A stretch of 64,000 nucleotides of DNA from Haloarcula vallismortis ATCC 29715 (lineage in GTDB: Archaea; Halobacteriota; Halobacteria; Halobacteriales; Haloarculaceae): NCBI RefSeq assembly GCF_000337775.1, contig NZ_AOLQ01000059.1:80253-144252 (forward strand). Direction: 5' to 3'. The first letter of the stretch is position 1. Every line of letters starts with the position of its first letter. The notes under the pieces are model-generated. The model was not told the DNA's origin and did not search any database. It saw nothing but the letters and a program-made list of their open reading frames with translations. Shown here piece by piece: positions 40,355 to 48,672 of the stretch. The translations under genes were made by a program, and so were the position numbers.

Positions 40355-40372
40355 TACCCAAGTATTTGGGTA
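40355..40372. promoter_or_regulatory. Inverted repeat TACCCAA-GTAT-TTGGGTA
   Basis: Perfect 7-bp arms with a four-base spacer, between the larB stop and the small zinc-ribbon gene at 40435. It could be an operator for the latter or a stem after larB; no T-run follows directly. Confidence 0.4.
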
Positions 40373-40434
40373 AAGAGCTATGGGAACAACGCGCGTACGC
40401 GTATACGTCGGCGGTGGTGTCGCCGACGAACACG

Positions 40435-40584
40435 ATGCCTGAATGTGATCATTGCGGCGCGCACGTCTCAGACCAGTTCGCCCGAGTGTTCGCGGATGAA
40501 CGCGGGCATATCAGGGCTTGTCCCAACTGCTCGGCAAACGCTGGCATTGCCGAGGTATCGAGAGAGCGCGCCCAACAAGTGTGA
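40435..40584 (+). CDS. Small zinc-ribbon protein, paralogue of the one at 36479
   Basis: A protein of 49 residues: MPECDHCGAHVSDQFARVFA... Two CxxC pairs (C4-x2-C7 and C29-x2-C32) and the opening MPEC..CG..V, followed by FARVFA, match the protein at 36479 (DUF7563-like). The C-terminal tail differs. Coding upstream of 40435 would cover the likely promoter and an inverted repeat, so the short start is preferred. The GIY-YIG gene begins 27 bp downstream and may be co-transcribed. Confidence 0.75.
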   Translation: MPECDHCGAHVSDQFARVFADERGHIRACPNCSANAGIAEVSRERAQQV

Positions 40585-40611
40585 GGCCCACTGGGCCACC
40601 AGCATCGTGCG

Positions 40612-40896
40612 ATGACTACCGCGCGGAGCCCTTACCACGTGTACGTCCTCCGGTGTGACGACAACACGTTTTACACCGGTTACACAACCGACGTAGAGCG
40701 TCGCGTCCGCGAACACGACGCCGGTGACGGCGCAAAGTACACGCGCGGCCGAACGCCAGTCGAACTAATCTACGTTGAGTCGTTTGACTCACAGTCCGAC
40801 GCAATGAGCCGTGAATACGAGATCAAACAGTACACGAGAGCTGAGAAGGAACGGCTCGTCGAATCCAGCGACGCCGAAGCGGACTTCGATATCTGA
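40612..40896 (+). CDS. GIY-YIG nuclease-domain protein (UPF0213 type)
   Basis: A protein of 94 residues consisting of one GIY-YIG domain. It shows the variant YVL...FYTGYTTDVERRV near 10-30 (YVL and YTG for GIY and YIG), the catalytic Arg in ERRVREHDAG and the Glu region DAMSREYEIKQYTRAEKERL. Stand-alone proteins of the YhbQ/UPF0213 type may cut branched or damaged DNA; no target is known. It follows the zinc-ribbon gene at a 27-bp distance. Confidence 0.9.
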   Translation: MTTARSPYHVYVLRCDDNTFYTGYTTDVERRVREHDAGDGAKYTRGRTPVELIYVESFDSQSDAMSREYEIKQYTRAEKERLVESSDAEADFDI

Positions 40897-40987
40897 GTCG
40901 CCGCTCACCTCCCGCTGTCGATACCGGGAACATGACCGCTTACCGATGAGGCGTGACTTTTTGTCTGGGGGCTGAGAACCGCGGGCT

Positions 40988-42385
40988 ATGGACAACGATG
41001 CGGATGCCGACGCAGGTGCAATCGCCTTCGGGACGGACGGTTGGCGGGCGACGCTGGACGTGTTCACGAAGCCGCGGGTTCGGATGGTGGGGCAGGCCGT
41101 TGCCACGACGCTCGCCGAGCGCGGGGCGACCGGGACCGTCGCTATCGGGTACGATGCCCGTGAGACCTCGCCCGGGTTCGCCGACGAACTCGCGCACGTC
41201 CTGCGTGCGAACGGTTTCGACGTACTCTTGCCGGACCGGGACACGCCGACACCGATCCTCGCCTGGACGGTGAAAGACCGCGACCTCGCGGGGGCACTCC
41301 AGATCACGGCCAGCCACAACCCACCGGAGTACAACGGCGTGAAGTTCATCCCCGGCGACGGGTCGCCGGCTTTGCCCGACTGGACGGCCGCCTTCGAGGA
41401 AAACCTCGCCGTCCTCGACCCGCTCCCCGAAGACGAGTGGGGCGAACGGACTGAGGAAGACCTCATCGGCCCGTTCCACGACCACGCGTTGGAGTACGTC
41501 GACACCGACCTCGACGGCTTGCCTGTCGCCTACGACGCGCTGTACGGCAGCGGCCGCGGCGTCACCGACGCCTTGCTCGAAGCGGCTGGGGCCGACGTAA
41601 CGCGGCTCAACTGCGAGCAGGACCCCGAGTTTGGCGGTGGCTCACCCGAACCGTCCGCGGAGAACGCCGAGGGCCTCGTTGCTGAGGTCAGCGACGGCGA
41701 CGCCGCGCTGGGAATCATCAACGACGGCGACGCTGACCGAATCGGCGTCGTCACGCCCGATCGGGGCTATCTGGACCCCAACCTGTTTTTCGCCGCGATG
41801 TACGACTTCCTGCTTGAGGACGGGGCGGGCGACGTGGTCCGGACGGTGTCGACCTCCAGTATCGTCGACCGCGTCGCCGAGGCTCACGGACAGAACGTCC
41901 ATGAAGTCGCCGTTGGATTCAAATGGGTCGCCGAGGCGATGGCCGAGCACGACGCGCTGTTCGGGGGCGAGGAGTCCGGCGGCTTCGGCCTGCCGGACCA
42001 CCTGCGGAACAAGGACGGCGTGCTGGTGGCGCTGGTCGCCGCTGCCGCCGAGCGCGAGGAATCACTTGACGCTCGTGTCGACCGACTGCTGAACGAACAC
42101 GGCAAAATCCATCAGGACCGAATCAGCGTGGACTGTCCGGACGACCGAAAGGAACCAGTCCTCGACGACCTCGAAGTCGCGCTCCCGGACACGCTTGCGG
42201 GGGTCGCCGTCGACGGTATCAACACTGTTGACGGGTTCAAAATCCGGCTCGAAGACGGGACGTGGGTGCTCGTTCGCCCTTCGGGCACGGAGCCAAAACT
42301 CCGTGTCTACGCTGAGGCCGGGAGCGACGCCCGGGTCGACGAACTGCTTGATGCCGGTCGGGATCTGGTTGAACCCCTCGTTTAA
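40988..42385 (+). CDS. Phosphoglucomutase/phosphomannomutase
   Basis: A phosphohexomutase of 465 residues: AFGTDGWRATLDVF at the start, phosphoserine S109 in TASHNPPEYNG, metal loop NDGDADRIGVV, sugar loop GGEESGGFGLPDHL and C-terminal RPSGTEPKLRVYAE. GGEESGG is typical of phosphoglucomutase-type enzymes, so glucose-6-P/glucose-1-P conversion is likely; mannose is possible. It differs clearly from the GlmM-like gene at 36741. A PPOX-type gene begins 24 bp after the stop, with a TATA-like box (cgtttaagc) covering the stop, so that gene has its own promoter. Confidence 0.93.
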   Translation: MDNDADADAGAIAFGTDGWRATLDVFTKPRVRMVGQAVATTLAERGATGTVAIGYDARETSPGFADELAHVLRANGFDVLLPDRDTPTPILAWTVKDRDLAGALQITASHNPPEYNGVKFIPGDGSPALPDWTAAFEENLAVLDPLPEDEWGERTEEDLIGPFHDHALEYVDTDLDGLPVAYDALYGSGRGVTDALLEAAGADVTRLNCEQDPEFGGGSPEPSAENAEGLVAEVSDGDAALGIINDGDADRIGVVTPDRGYLDPNLFFAAMYDFLLEDGAGDVVRTVSTSSIVDRVAEAHGQNVHEVAVGFKWVAEAMAEHDALFGGEESGGFGLPDHLRNKDGVLVALVAAAAEREESLDARVDRLLNEHGKIHQDRISVDCPDDRKEPVLDDLEVALPDTLAGVAVDGINTVDGFKIRLEDGTWVLVRPSGTEPKLRVYAEAGSDARVDELLDAGRDLVEPLV

Positions 42386-42409
42386 GCCCACAGCGCGCAC
42401 CGTCGACAC

Positions 42410-42862
42410 ATGGACACCGACATCGCGTTCGCCTACACAGAGGGGATGCCCGACGACGTTGTCCGAGACCGCCTCGCTGCGAGCGAGCGCGGTGTGCTCG
42501 CGCTGGCTGACGGCGACGACGCCTACGCCTTCCCGGTGTTTCACCACTACGAGGACGGGTCGCTGTATTTCCGCTTGGGCGAGACGAGGGGAAGCGAGAA
42601 GTCGGCGTACCTCGACGCAACTGAAACGGCGACGTATGTCGTCACCGAGACAGAGGCGACACCGGACGCGGAGTCGTGGACCGGATGGAGCATTATCGCC
42701 CGGGGACCGATAACGGCTGTTCCCGACGATGATCCGGCCTACGCGGCCGTCGAGATAAATGAGCGCTACGCGCCCATTCGGGTGTTTGAGGAGGCGACCG
42801 ACGAGATGGACGTGACGCTGTACGAACTATCAATCGAGGTACTGACTGGCCGGCAGAACTGA
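42410..42862 (+). CDS. Pyridoxamine 5'-phosphate oxidase-family flavin-binding protein
   Basis: A protein of 150 residues with a split-barrel FMN-binding fold. It opens IAFAYTEGMPDDVVRDRLAA, then GVLALADGDDAYAFPVFHHY (about 25-45), typical of the Nim/PPOX-like families, and includes ATYVVTETEATPDAESWTGW. The substrate is unknown; many haloarchaeal paralogues exist. TATA-like CGTTTAAGC about 30 bp upstream supports the chosen ATG. Confidence 0.88.
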   Translation: MDTDIAFAYTEGMPDDVVRDRLAASERGVLALADGDDAYAFPVFHHYEDGSLYFRLGETRGSEKSAYLDATETATYVVTETEATPDAESWTGWSIIARGPITAVPDDDPAYAAVEINERYAPIRVFEEATDEMDVTLYELSIEVLTGRQN

Positions 42863-42874
42863 TCCTGACGGGGG

Positions 42875-43258
42875 CTACTCGCGAATGCCGCGACACCGGT
42901 CGCCCCCGTTGCCGAGGGACTCCACGTCGAACCCCAGTGCCTCGTAGAACGGCCGTACGTCCGCGTCGAACTCGGCGGTGACCCGGTCACGCCGGTCGAG
43001 TGCGGCCTCGATGAGTGTCGTTCCGATGCCCTGTCCGCGCCGACGCCGCCGGACGGCGACGGCTTCGATGTGAGACCCGTCGAGCACGAGTGCGCCGAGA
43101 ATACGCCCGTCTGCCGAGTCGTCGCCCGACACCGCGACGAGCGTGCCACCGTCTTCGATACCCGCCCGGACAGTCGCGACGGCTATTGACAGGACCGCGC
43201 CGTCGAGGACGTTCATCACCGCAGGCACTTCGTCGGCGTTTGCTGGACGGACGTGCAT
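42875..43258 (-). CDS. GNAT-family N-acetyltransferase
   Basis: A protein of 127 residues, one GNAT domain. The acetyl-CoA loop is VRRRRRGQGIGTTLIEAAL (motif A, R-R-x-G-Q-G-I-G) near 74-92, and the end has RPFYEALGFDVESLG, the usual C-terminal motif. The substrate is unknown. It lies in the same orientation as SAMP2 with a gap of 24 bp and may be co-transcribed with it. Confidence 0.9.
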   Translation of the reverse strand: MHVRPANADEVPAVMNVLDGAVLSIAVATVRAGIEDGGTLVAVSGDDSADGRILGALVLDGSHIEAVAVRRRRRGQGIGTTLIEAALDRRDRVTAEFDADVRPFYEALGFDVESLGNGGDRCRGIRE

Positions 43259-43282
43259 AGCTGTGCTGACTACTACCGCGCC

Positions 43283-43483
43283 TTACCCGCCTTTGATGAG
43301 ACGCACGACCTGAACGCGGTTGGCCGTGACAGGCTGGTCAGTCGGCACGTGCTCGCCGTCGACGAGAACCGACACCTCGTGGGGGCTCAGGTCGACCGGT
43401 GCGAGCAGGTCGCCGTAGGTCGCGTCTGCGTCCACCTCCAGTTCGTGGGTATCCTCGCCGGCGATTTCGACGGTGATGTGCAT
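43283..43483 (-). CDS. samp2: Ubiquitin-like small archaeal modifier protein SAMP2
   Basis: A beta-grasp protein of 66 residues: [20 protein letters not shown]... with [17 protein letters not shown] in the middle and the C-terminal VRLIKGG needed for activation by the E1-like UbaA. SAMP2 is attached to lysines of target proteins and also serves as the sulfur carrier for tRNA 2-thiolation in Haloferax. Residue 58 is Gln here, whereas I recall Lys58 of the Haloferax protein as the site of SAMP2 chain formation; K64 is the only lysine. It is followed by a GNAT gene and is divergent from rfcS. Confidence 0.92.
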   Translation of the reverse strand: MHITVEIAGEDTHELEVDADATYGDLLAPVDLSPHEVSVLVDGEHVPTDQPVTANRVQVVRLIKGG

Positions 43484-43562
43484 ACCCGGCCGTACACCAC
43501 CGACGCACCTGAGACTGTCGACTCTCGCGGGGTTTAAGACCGGCCCACGCCTCCAATCGTCC

Positions 43563-44540
43563 ATGAGTGAGGCCGAGTCCGAGTCGCGGGCGGGACGCGA
43601 GGAGGTCTGGATCGAGAAGTACCGCCCGCAGACGCTCGACGACGTGATGGGCCACGAGAACATCGTCGGGCGACTCAAAAGCTACGTCTCGCGCAACGAC
43701 CTGAGCCACATGCTGTTTTCCGGGCCGGCGGGGACGGGGAAGACGACGTGTGCGACGGCTATCGCCCGCGAACTGTACGGCGACGACTGGCGCGAACACT
43801 TCCTCGAACTGAACGCTTCCGACGAACGCGGGATCGACGTGGTCCGGGACCGCATCAAGAACTTCGCCCGGACGAGCTTCGGCGGCGTCGAGTACCGCAT
43901 CATCTTTCTCGACGAGGCCGACGCCCTGACAAGCGACGCTCAGTCGGCGCTGCGCCGGACGATGGAGCAGTTCTCGAACAACGTTCGCTTCATTCTCTCG
44001 TGTAACTACTCCAGCCAGATCATCGACCCGATCCAATCGCGCTGTGCGGTCTTCCGGTTCTCGCCGCTGGCCGATGACGCCGTGGCCGAGGAAATCCGAA
44101 ATATCGCCGCACAAGAGGACATCGAACTGACCGAGGACGGACTCGATGCACTAGTCTACGCCGCCGACGGCGACATGCGAAAAGCCATCAACGGCCTGCA
44201 AGCCGCGTCGGTCAGCGGTGACACGGTCGACGAGTCGGCGGTGTACGCCATCACCTCGACGGCTCGCCCGGAGGAAATAAGGACGATGGTGCAGTCCGCA
44301 CTTGACGGCGATTTCACCGCATCCCGGGCGACCCTCGATAGACTGCTGACCGAGGAGGGTATCGCGGGCGGCGACGTCATCGACCAACTGCACCGCTCTA
44401 TCTGGGAGTTCGATATTGACGACGAAGCCGCCGTCCGGGTACTCGAACGCATCGGCGAAACCGATTATCGAATCACCCGCGGCGCGAACGAGCGCGTCCA
44501 ACTCGAAGCGATGCTGGCCTCGCTCGCACAGGGCGAATAG
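43563..44540 (+). CDS. rfcS: Replication factor C small subunit
   Basis: AAA+ clamp-loader subunit that loads PCNA, 325 residues. Walker A is GPAGTGKT near 54, Walker B is FLDEADAL near 117, the SRC arginine-finger motif is PIQSRCAVF near 160, and the C-terminal collar domain follows. No intein interrupts the gene, unlike in some haloarchaea. A TATA-like GGTTTAAGA about 30 bp upstream favours the ATG at 43563 ([16 protein letters not shown]) over earlier in-frame codons. The large subunit is not in the window. Confidence 0.97.
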   Translation: MSEAESESRAGREEVWIEKYRPQTLDDVMGHENIVGRLKSYVSRNDLSHMLFSGPAGTGKTTCATAIARELYGDDWREHFLELNASDERGIDVVRDRIKNFARTSFGGVEYRIIFLDEADALTSDAQSALRRTMEQFSNNVRFILSCNYSSQIIDPIQSRCAVFRFSPLADDAVAEEIRNIAAQEDIELTEDGLDALVYAADGDMRKAINGLQAASVSGDTVDESAVYAITSTARPEEIRTMVQSALDGDFTASRATLDRLLTEEGIAGGDVIDQLHRSIWEFDIDDEAAVRVLERIGETDYRITRGANERVQLEAMLASLAQGE

Positions 44541-44571
44541 GGTGCTACTCCCCTCTGAACCCAATTTTTCA

Positions 44572-44591
44572 CACCTGATAACTGGCAGGTG
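44572..44591. promoter_or_regulatory. Inverted repeat CACCTG-N8-CAGGTG at the archaellin promoter
   Basis: Perfect 6-bp arms (44572-44577 and 44586-44591) directly upstream of the TATA-like CTTTATGA (44594-44601), about 30 bp before the archaellin ATG. A T-run at 44564-44568 behind rfcS may end that transcript. The position suits a regulator binding next to TBP/TFB. Confidence 0.45.
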
Positions 44592-44632
44592 AGCTTTATG
44601 AAGAAAGGAGTATAAGGATATCAACAACTGAA

Positions 44633-45262
44633 ATGCAACGTTTACGACCAGCTACAGACGGGACGGGTGAGGACCGCGGACAGGTCGGGATCGGGACGCT
44701 TATCGTGTTTATCGCGATGGTGCTGGTCGCGGCAATCGCGGCCGGCGTGCTCATCAACACGGCGGGGTTCCTGCAGAGTTCCGCGCAGGCAACGGGCCAG
44801 CAGTCTAGCGATTCGACGACCAACCGCATCCAGGTCGTCGGGATGACCGGTGACCACTTCACCGACAACAGCGAGGTCGGCGTGGTTGATATCGTCGTCA
44901 GGCGGGCACCAGGGGCAAGCAACGTCGACCTTGACAAGACAACAATCCAGTGGATCGGTCCGAGCGGCTCGTACTACCAGCTCGCGGCTGGCGGCGCAGA
45001 TGGCAACCCCGATGGTCGGTTCGTCGTCTCGACCGTACAGGATAACGACGGCTCACAGCCAGTGCTGAACGACGTCGAAGACCGGTTCAGAATAACGCTT
45101 GACCTGGGTGACGATAGTTCCGTCGGTGCTGTACCATTCGGTGAGGAATTACCCGAAGGCGAGACCGCGACACTGCGTATTACCTCGCCTGCAGGTGGGA
45201 TGACGACCGAGGAAGTCGTCGTGCCGAAGACGCTCTCCGGGGAATCCTCGGTCACGCTCTGA
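44633..45262 (+). CDS. Archaellin (archaeal flagellin)
   Basis: Major structural protein of the archaellum, 209 residues. It has a class III signal peptide: a charged leader ending EDRG, processing before [19 protein letters not shown], and the hydrophobic helix that forms the filament core. The rest is the outer beta domain, rich in Asp, Gly, Thr and Ser ([16 protein letters not shown]), ending GESSVTL. Archaellins are cleaved by PibD and exported by ArlI/ArlJ. None of the other arl genes is in the window, so this is an isolated archaellin gene between rfcS and alaS. It is about the usual size for haloarchaea. Confidence 0.93.
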   Translation: MQRLRPATDGTGEDRGQVGIGTLIVFIAMVLVAAIAAGVLINTAGFLQSSAQATGQQSSDSTTNRIQVVGMTGDHFTDNSEVGVVDIVVRRAPGASNVDLDKTTIQWIGPSGSYYQLAAGGADGNPDGRFVVSTVQDNDGSQPVLNDVEDRFRITLDLGDDSSVGAVPFGEELPEGETATLRITSPAGGMTTEEVVVPKTLSGESSVTL

Positions 45263-45326
45263 CGGCTGTGGATATCGCCGGTCCCTTCGGAACAGTTTTA
45301 GGCGAACGTGGGCCAACTGAACACCA

Positions 45327-48110
45327 ATGAGCGACCTCGACGAGGCCTACCAACTCGACTACTTCGAAGAGGAAGGCTTCCACAGACAGGAGTGTGCCTC
45401 CTGTGGCGATATGTTCTGGTCCCGCGTCGAGCGCGAGACCTGCGGCGAACCGCCGTGTGCGGAGTACGACTTTATCGACAACCCCGGGTTCGACGAGTCC
45501 CACTCGCTGACAGAGATGCGCGAGGCGTTCCTTTCCTTTTTCGAGGAACGCGACCACGAGCGCATCGAGCCATACCCCGTCGCCGCTAACCGCTGGCGCG
45601 ACGATGTGCTCCTGACACAGGCGTCGATATACGACTTCCAGCCGCTCGTGACCTCGGGAACGACGCCGCCGCCGGCGAACCCGCTGTGTATCAGCCAGCC
45701 CTGCATCCGGATGCAGGACATCGACAACGTCGGGAAGACGGGCCGGCATACGATGGCCTTCGAGATGATGGCCCATCACGCGTTCAACGCGCGCGAGGAC
45801 ATCGAGGACCCCGAGCAGTACGCCTACGAGGGTGAGGTGTACTGGAAGGACGAGACGGTCCGGTACTGCGACGAACTGTTCGAGGAGATGGGGGCGAATC
45901 TGGACGAGATCGTCTACATCGAAGACCCATGGGTCGGTGGCGGCAACGCCGGCCCGGCCATCGAGGTCATCTACCGCGGGGCCGAACTCGCCACGCTCGT
46001 CTTCATGTCCATGGAGCAGGACCCCGACGGCGAGTACGAGATGAAAGACGGCAACCGGTACTCGCCGATGGACACATACATCGTCGACACCGGCTACGGA
46101 CTCGAACGCTGGACCTGGATGAGCCAGGGAACACCGACGGTGTACGAGGCCGTCTACCCCGACATGATCGCCTTCCTCAAGGACAACGCCGGCATCGAAC
46201 TCACCGACGAGGAGGAGCGAATCGTCCACGAGGCCGCGAAGCTCGCGGGCCGGATGGATATCGACGAGGCCGAAGATATCGAAGCTGAGCGGGATACCAT
46301 CGCCGCCGAGGTCGGCGTCGAGGTCGCAGAGATGCGGGAACTGATGGCGCCGCTCGAAGACATCTACGCAATTGCCGACCACTGCCGCACCCTCGCGTAC
46401 ATGCTCGGCGACGGCATCGTCCCCTCGAACGTCGGGACAGGCTATCTGGCGCGGATGGTGCTGCGCCGGACGAAGCGGCTGGTCGACGGTGTCGGCGTCG
46501 ACGCGCCGCTCGACGAACTCGTCGATATGCAGGCCGAGCGCCTCGACTACGAGAACCGCGACACCATCCGCGACATCGTCCGCACCGAGGTCGAGAAGTA
46601 CCGCGAGACGCTGGACCGCGGCGGCCGGCGCGTCCGCCAGCTTGCCGACGAGTACGCCGAGAAGGGCGAACCGATTCCGACCGCCGAACTGGTCGAACTG
46701 TACGACTCCCATGGCATCCAGCCGGACATGGTCGAAGAAATCGCCGCCGAAAAGGGCGTCTCGGTCGACGTGCCCGACGACTTCTACGCGGTCGTCGCCC
46801 AGCGCCACGGCGGCGACGACACCGCAACCGAGGAGTCACAGATGCCGTACGAGGACCGGCTTGCGGAACTACCGGAGACCGACCGGCTCTACTACGAGGA
46901 CCAGCAGCGGACCGAGTTCGAAGCGGTCGTTCTGGAGGTGTTCGACCGCGACGACGGCGACTTCGACGTGGTGCTGGACCAGACGATGTTCTACCCGGAA
47001 GGCGGCGGTCAGCCGCCGGACCAGGGGACGCTGTCGACCGACGACGTCTCCGCCGAGGTAACCGACGTCCAGCAGTACGGCGACGTCATCGTCCACACCT
47101 GCGACGACGACCCCGGCAAGGGCGAGTTCGTCCGCGGACAGGTCGACGCCACCCGTCGCCAGCGCCTGATGCAACACCACACGGCGACCCACATCGTCAT
47201 CCACAGCGCCCGGCAGGTGCTCGGCGAGCACGTCAGACAGGCCGGGGCCCAGAAGGGCACCGATTCCGCCCGCATCGACATCAGCCACTACGAGTCAGTG
47301 AGCCGCGAGGAGGTCAAAGAGATCGAACGCCTCGCGAACGACATCGTGCAGGACAACATCGCCGTCACACAGGAGTGGCCCGACCGCAACGAGGCCGAGG
47401 AACGGTACGGCTTCGACCTCTATCAGGGCGGCATCCCGGCCGGCGAGCAAATCCGGCTCATCACTGTCGGCGACGACGTGCAGGCCTGCGGTGGCACCCA
47501 CGTCGCCCGCACCGGCGACATTGGGGCCGTCAAACTGCTGAACACCGAGCGGATTCAGGACGGCGTTATCCGGCTGACCTTCGCGGCGGGCAACGCGGCC
47601 ATCGAGGCGACCCAGCGCACCGAGGACGCGCTCACCGAGGCCGCGGATATCCTGGATGTTGCGCCCGACGCCGTCCCGGAGACCGCCGAGCGGTTCTTCG
47701 ACGAGTGGAAGGCCCGCGGTAAGGAGATCGAACAGCTCAAAGAGCAACTCGCAGAGGCCCGGGCAAGCGGCGGCGGCGACAGCGAGAAGGTCGACGTTGG
47801 TGAGGCCACTGCTGTCCTCCAGCGCATCGACGCCGATATGGACGAACTCCGAGCGCAGGCCAACGCTATCGTCGAACAGGGCAACATCGCGGTGCTTGGC
47901 TCGGGACTCGACGGCGCGCAGTTCGTCGTCTCCGTCCCCGACGGCGTTGATGTCGACGCTGGTGAGGTCGTCGGCGAACTCGCCGGTCACGTCGGCGGCG
48001 GCGGCGGCGGCCCGCCGGACTTCGCACAGGGCGGCGGCCCCGACGCGGACGCCTTAGACGACGCGCTGGACGACGCGCCGGAGATACTGCGAACTGTCGC
48101 GAACGTCTGA
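45327..48110 (+). CDS. alaS: Alanyl-tRNA synthetase
   Basis: Charges tRNA-Ala and edits mischarged Ser/Gly. The protein has 927 residues and is of the archaeal type, opening with a Cys-containing module ([20 protein letters not shown]) before the catalytic domain. The class II core includes [17 protein letters not shown] and [16 protein letters not shown]. The editing domain has HHTATH near 613 and [13 protein letters not shown] near 718, the zinc-binding HxxxH and CxxxH motifs. The C-Ala domain is at the end ([17 protein letters not shown]). A TATA-like GTTTTAGGC about 30 bp upstream supports the start. Confidence 0.97.
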   Translation: MSDLDEAYQLDYFEEEGFHRQECASCGDMFWSRVERETCGEPPCAEYDFIDNPGFDESHSLTEMREAFLSFFEERDHERIEPYPVAANRWRDDVLLTQASIYDFQPLVTSGTTPPPANPLCISQPCIRMQDIDNVGKTGRHTMAFEMMAHHAFNAREDIEDPEQYAYEGEVYWKDETVRYCDELFEEMGANLDEIVYIEDPWVGGGNAGPAIEVIYRGAELATLVFMSMEQDPDGEYEMKDGNRYSPMDTYIVDTGYGLERWTWMSQGTPTVYEAVYPDMIAFLKDNAGIELTDEEERIVHEAAKLAGRMDIDEAEDIEAERDTIAAEVGVEVAEMRELMAPLEDIYAIADHCRTLAYMLGDGIVPSNVGTGYLARMVLRRTKRLVDGVGVDAPLDELVDMQAERLDYENRDTIRDIVRTEVEKYRETLDRGGRRVRQLADEYAEKGEPIPTAELVELYDSHGIQPDMVEEIAAEKGVSVDVPDDFYAVVAQRHGGDDTATEESQMPYEDRLAELPETDRLYYEDQQRTEFEAVVLEVFDRDDGDFDVVLDQTMFYPEGGGQPPDQGTLSTDDVSAEVTDVQQYGDVIVHTCDDDPGKGEFVRGQVDATRRQRLMQHHTATHIVIHSARQVLGEHVRQAGAQKGTDSARIDISHYESVSREEVKEIERLANDIVQDNIAVTQEWPDRNEAEERYGFDLYQGGIPAGEQIRLITVGDDVQACGGTHVARTGDIGAVKLLNTERIQDGVIRLTFAAGNAAIEATQRTEDALTEAADILDVAPDAVPETAERFFDEWKARGKEIEQLKEQLAEARASGGGDSEKVDVGEATAVLQRIDADMDELRAQANAIVEQGNIAVLGSGLDGAQFVVSVPDGVDVDAGEVVGELAGHVGGGGGGPPDFAQGGGPDADALDDALDDAPEILRTVANV

Positions 48111-48220
48111 CCGGTCCCCGTTCTTTCCCGCCGGTGGTTCCGCGCTACAACCCGTCGCTTCGGACAGTTGTTCGATTCGGACTCGATATTCTGCCCGAAC
48201 GAACCAAATACGAGCAATAG

Positions 48221-48242
48221 ATACAATTACATTTAGTTGTAT
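48221..48242. promoter_or_regulatory. Inverted repeat ATACAA-N10-TTGTAT upstream of two small genes
   Basis: Perfect 6-bp arms 10 bases apart in an AT-rich spacer. It lies about 30 bp upstream of the TATA-like AGTATTTTTAC (48270-48280) that fits the start at 48302, so it could be an activator site. Confidence 0.4.
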
Positions 48243-48301
48243 TAGGCGTATATGGATGAGTTTCCAAAAGTATTTTTACTAACTGCCCATCTATAGCAAA
48301 T

Positions 48302-48457
48302 ATGAGCGGAGAACGTGACATCGCACACATTCAATCCCACACGGAGTACGTCCGGTCACAACGGACGTGCCGGCGATGTGGGACCGGTGTCCCCGCTGCT
48401 AGTGACCGTACTACTGATGAACTGTGTGAAAACTGCAGTGTTACCCGTGCTACCTGA
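48302..48457 (+). CDS. Small zinc-ribbon protein (51 residues)
   Basis: MSGERDIAHIQSHTEYVRSQ, then RTCRRCGTG, and near the end LCENCSVTRAT: two CxxC pairs about 20 residues apart form one zinc ribbon. A TATA-like box about 25-30 bp upstream fits leaderless transcription. The next small gene begins four bases after the stop codon, so the two are almost certainly one transcript. Function unknown. Confidence 0.72.
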   Translation: MSGERDIAHIQSHTEYVRSQRTCRRCGTGVPAASDRTTDELCENCSVTRAT

Positions 48458-48460
48458 CTC

Positions 48461-48652
48461 ATGAGTGCTACCACGTCGCCCCCGACGGACACCGACCTGA
48501 ATGAAACGCCGGAGTTCGAACTGGACTGCCTGTACGACGACCCCGAGGACCCATCGGAGCTGACGATTTTCCCCTCAGACAGCCACCAATCCGTGACCGA
48601 GTGGGTCACTGCGGACCGCTCGGCGGCAGTCTCGCTCGAGGAACTGCGCTGA
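48461..48652 (+). CDS. Small acidic protein (DUF7511-like)
   Basis: A protein of 63 residues: MSATTSPPTDTDLNETPEFE, followed by LDCLYDDPEDPSELTIFPSD and a C-terminal EWVTADRSAAVSLEELR. I recall similar haloarchaeal proteins as DUF7511. It has a single Cys and no membrane helix. It follows the zinc-ribbon gene immediately and is convergent with the antiporter gene. Confidence 0.72.
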   Translation: MSATTSPPTDTDLNETPEFELDCLYDDPEDPSELTIFPSDSHQSVTEWVTADRSAAVSLEELR

Positions 48653-48672
48653 GTGACGCGTCCTGTCCCGCC

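Noticed and set aside
43563..44540. Intein in rfcS
   Set aside because: The gene is of normal length and the Walker A, Walker B and SRC regions are uninterrupted.
45252..46808. 518-codon minus-strand frame opposite alaS
   Set aside because: It mirrors alaS, whose catalytic and editing motifs are on the plus strand; the product is a His/Val/Arg-rich low-complexity shadow.
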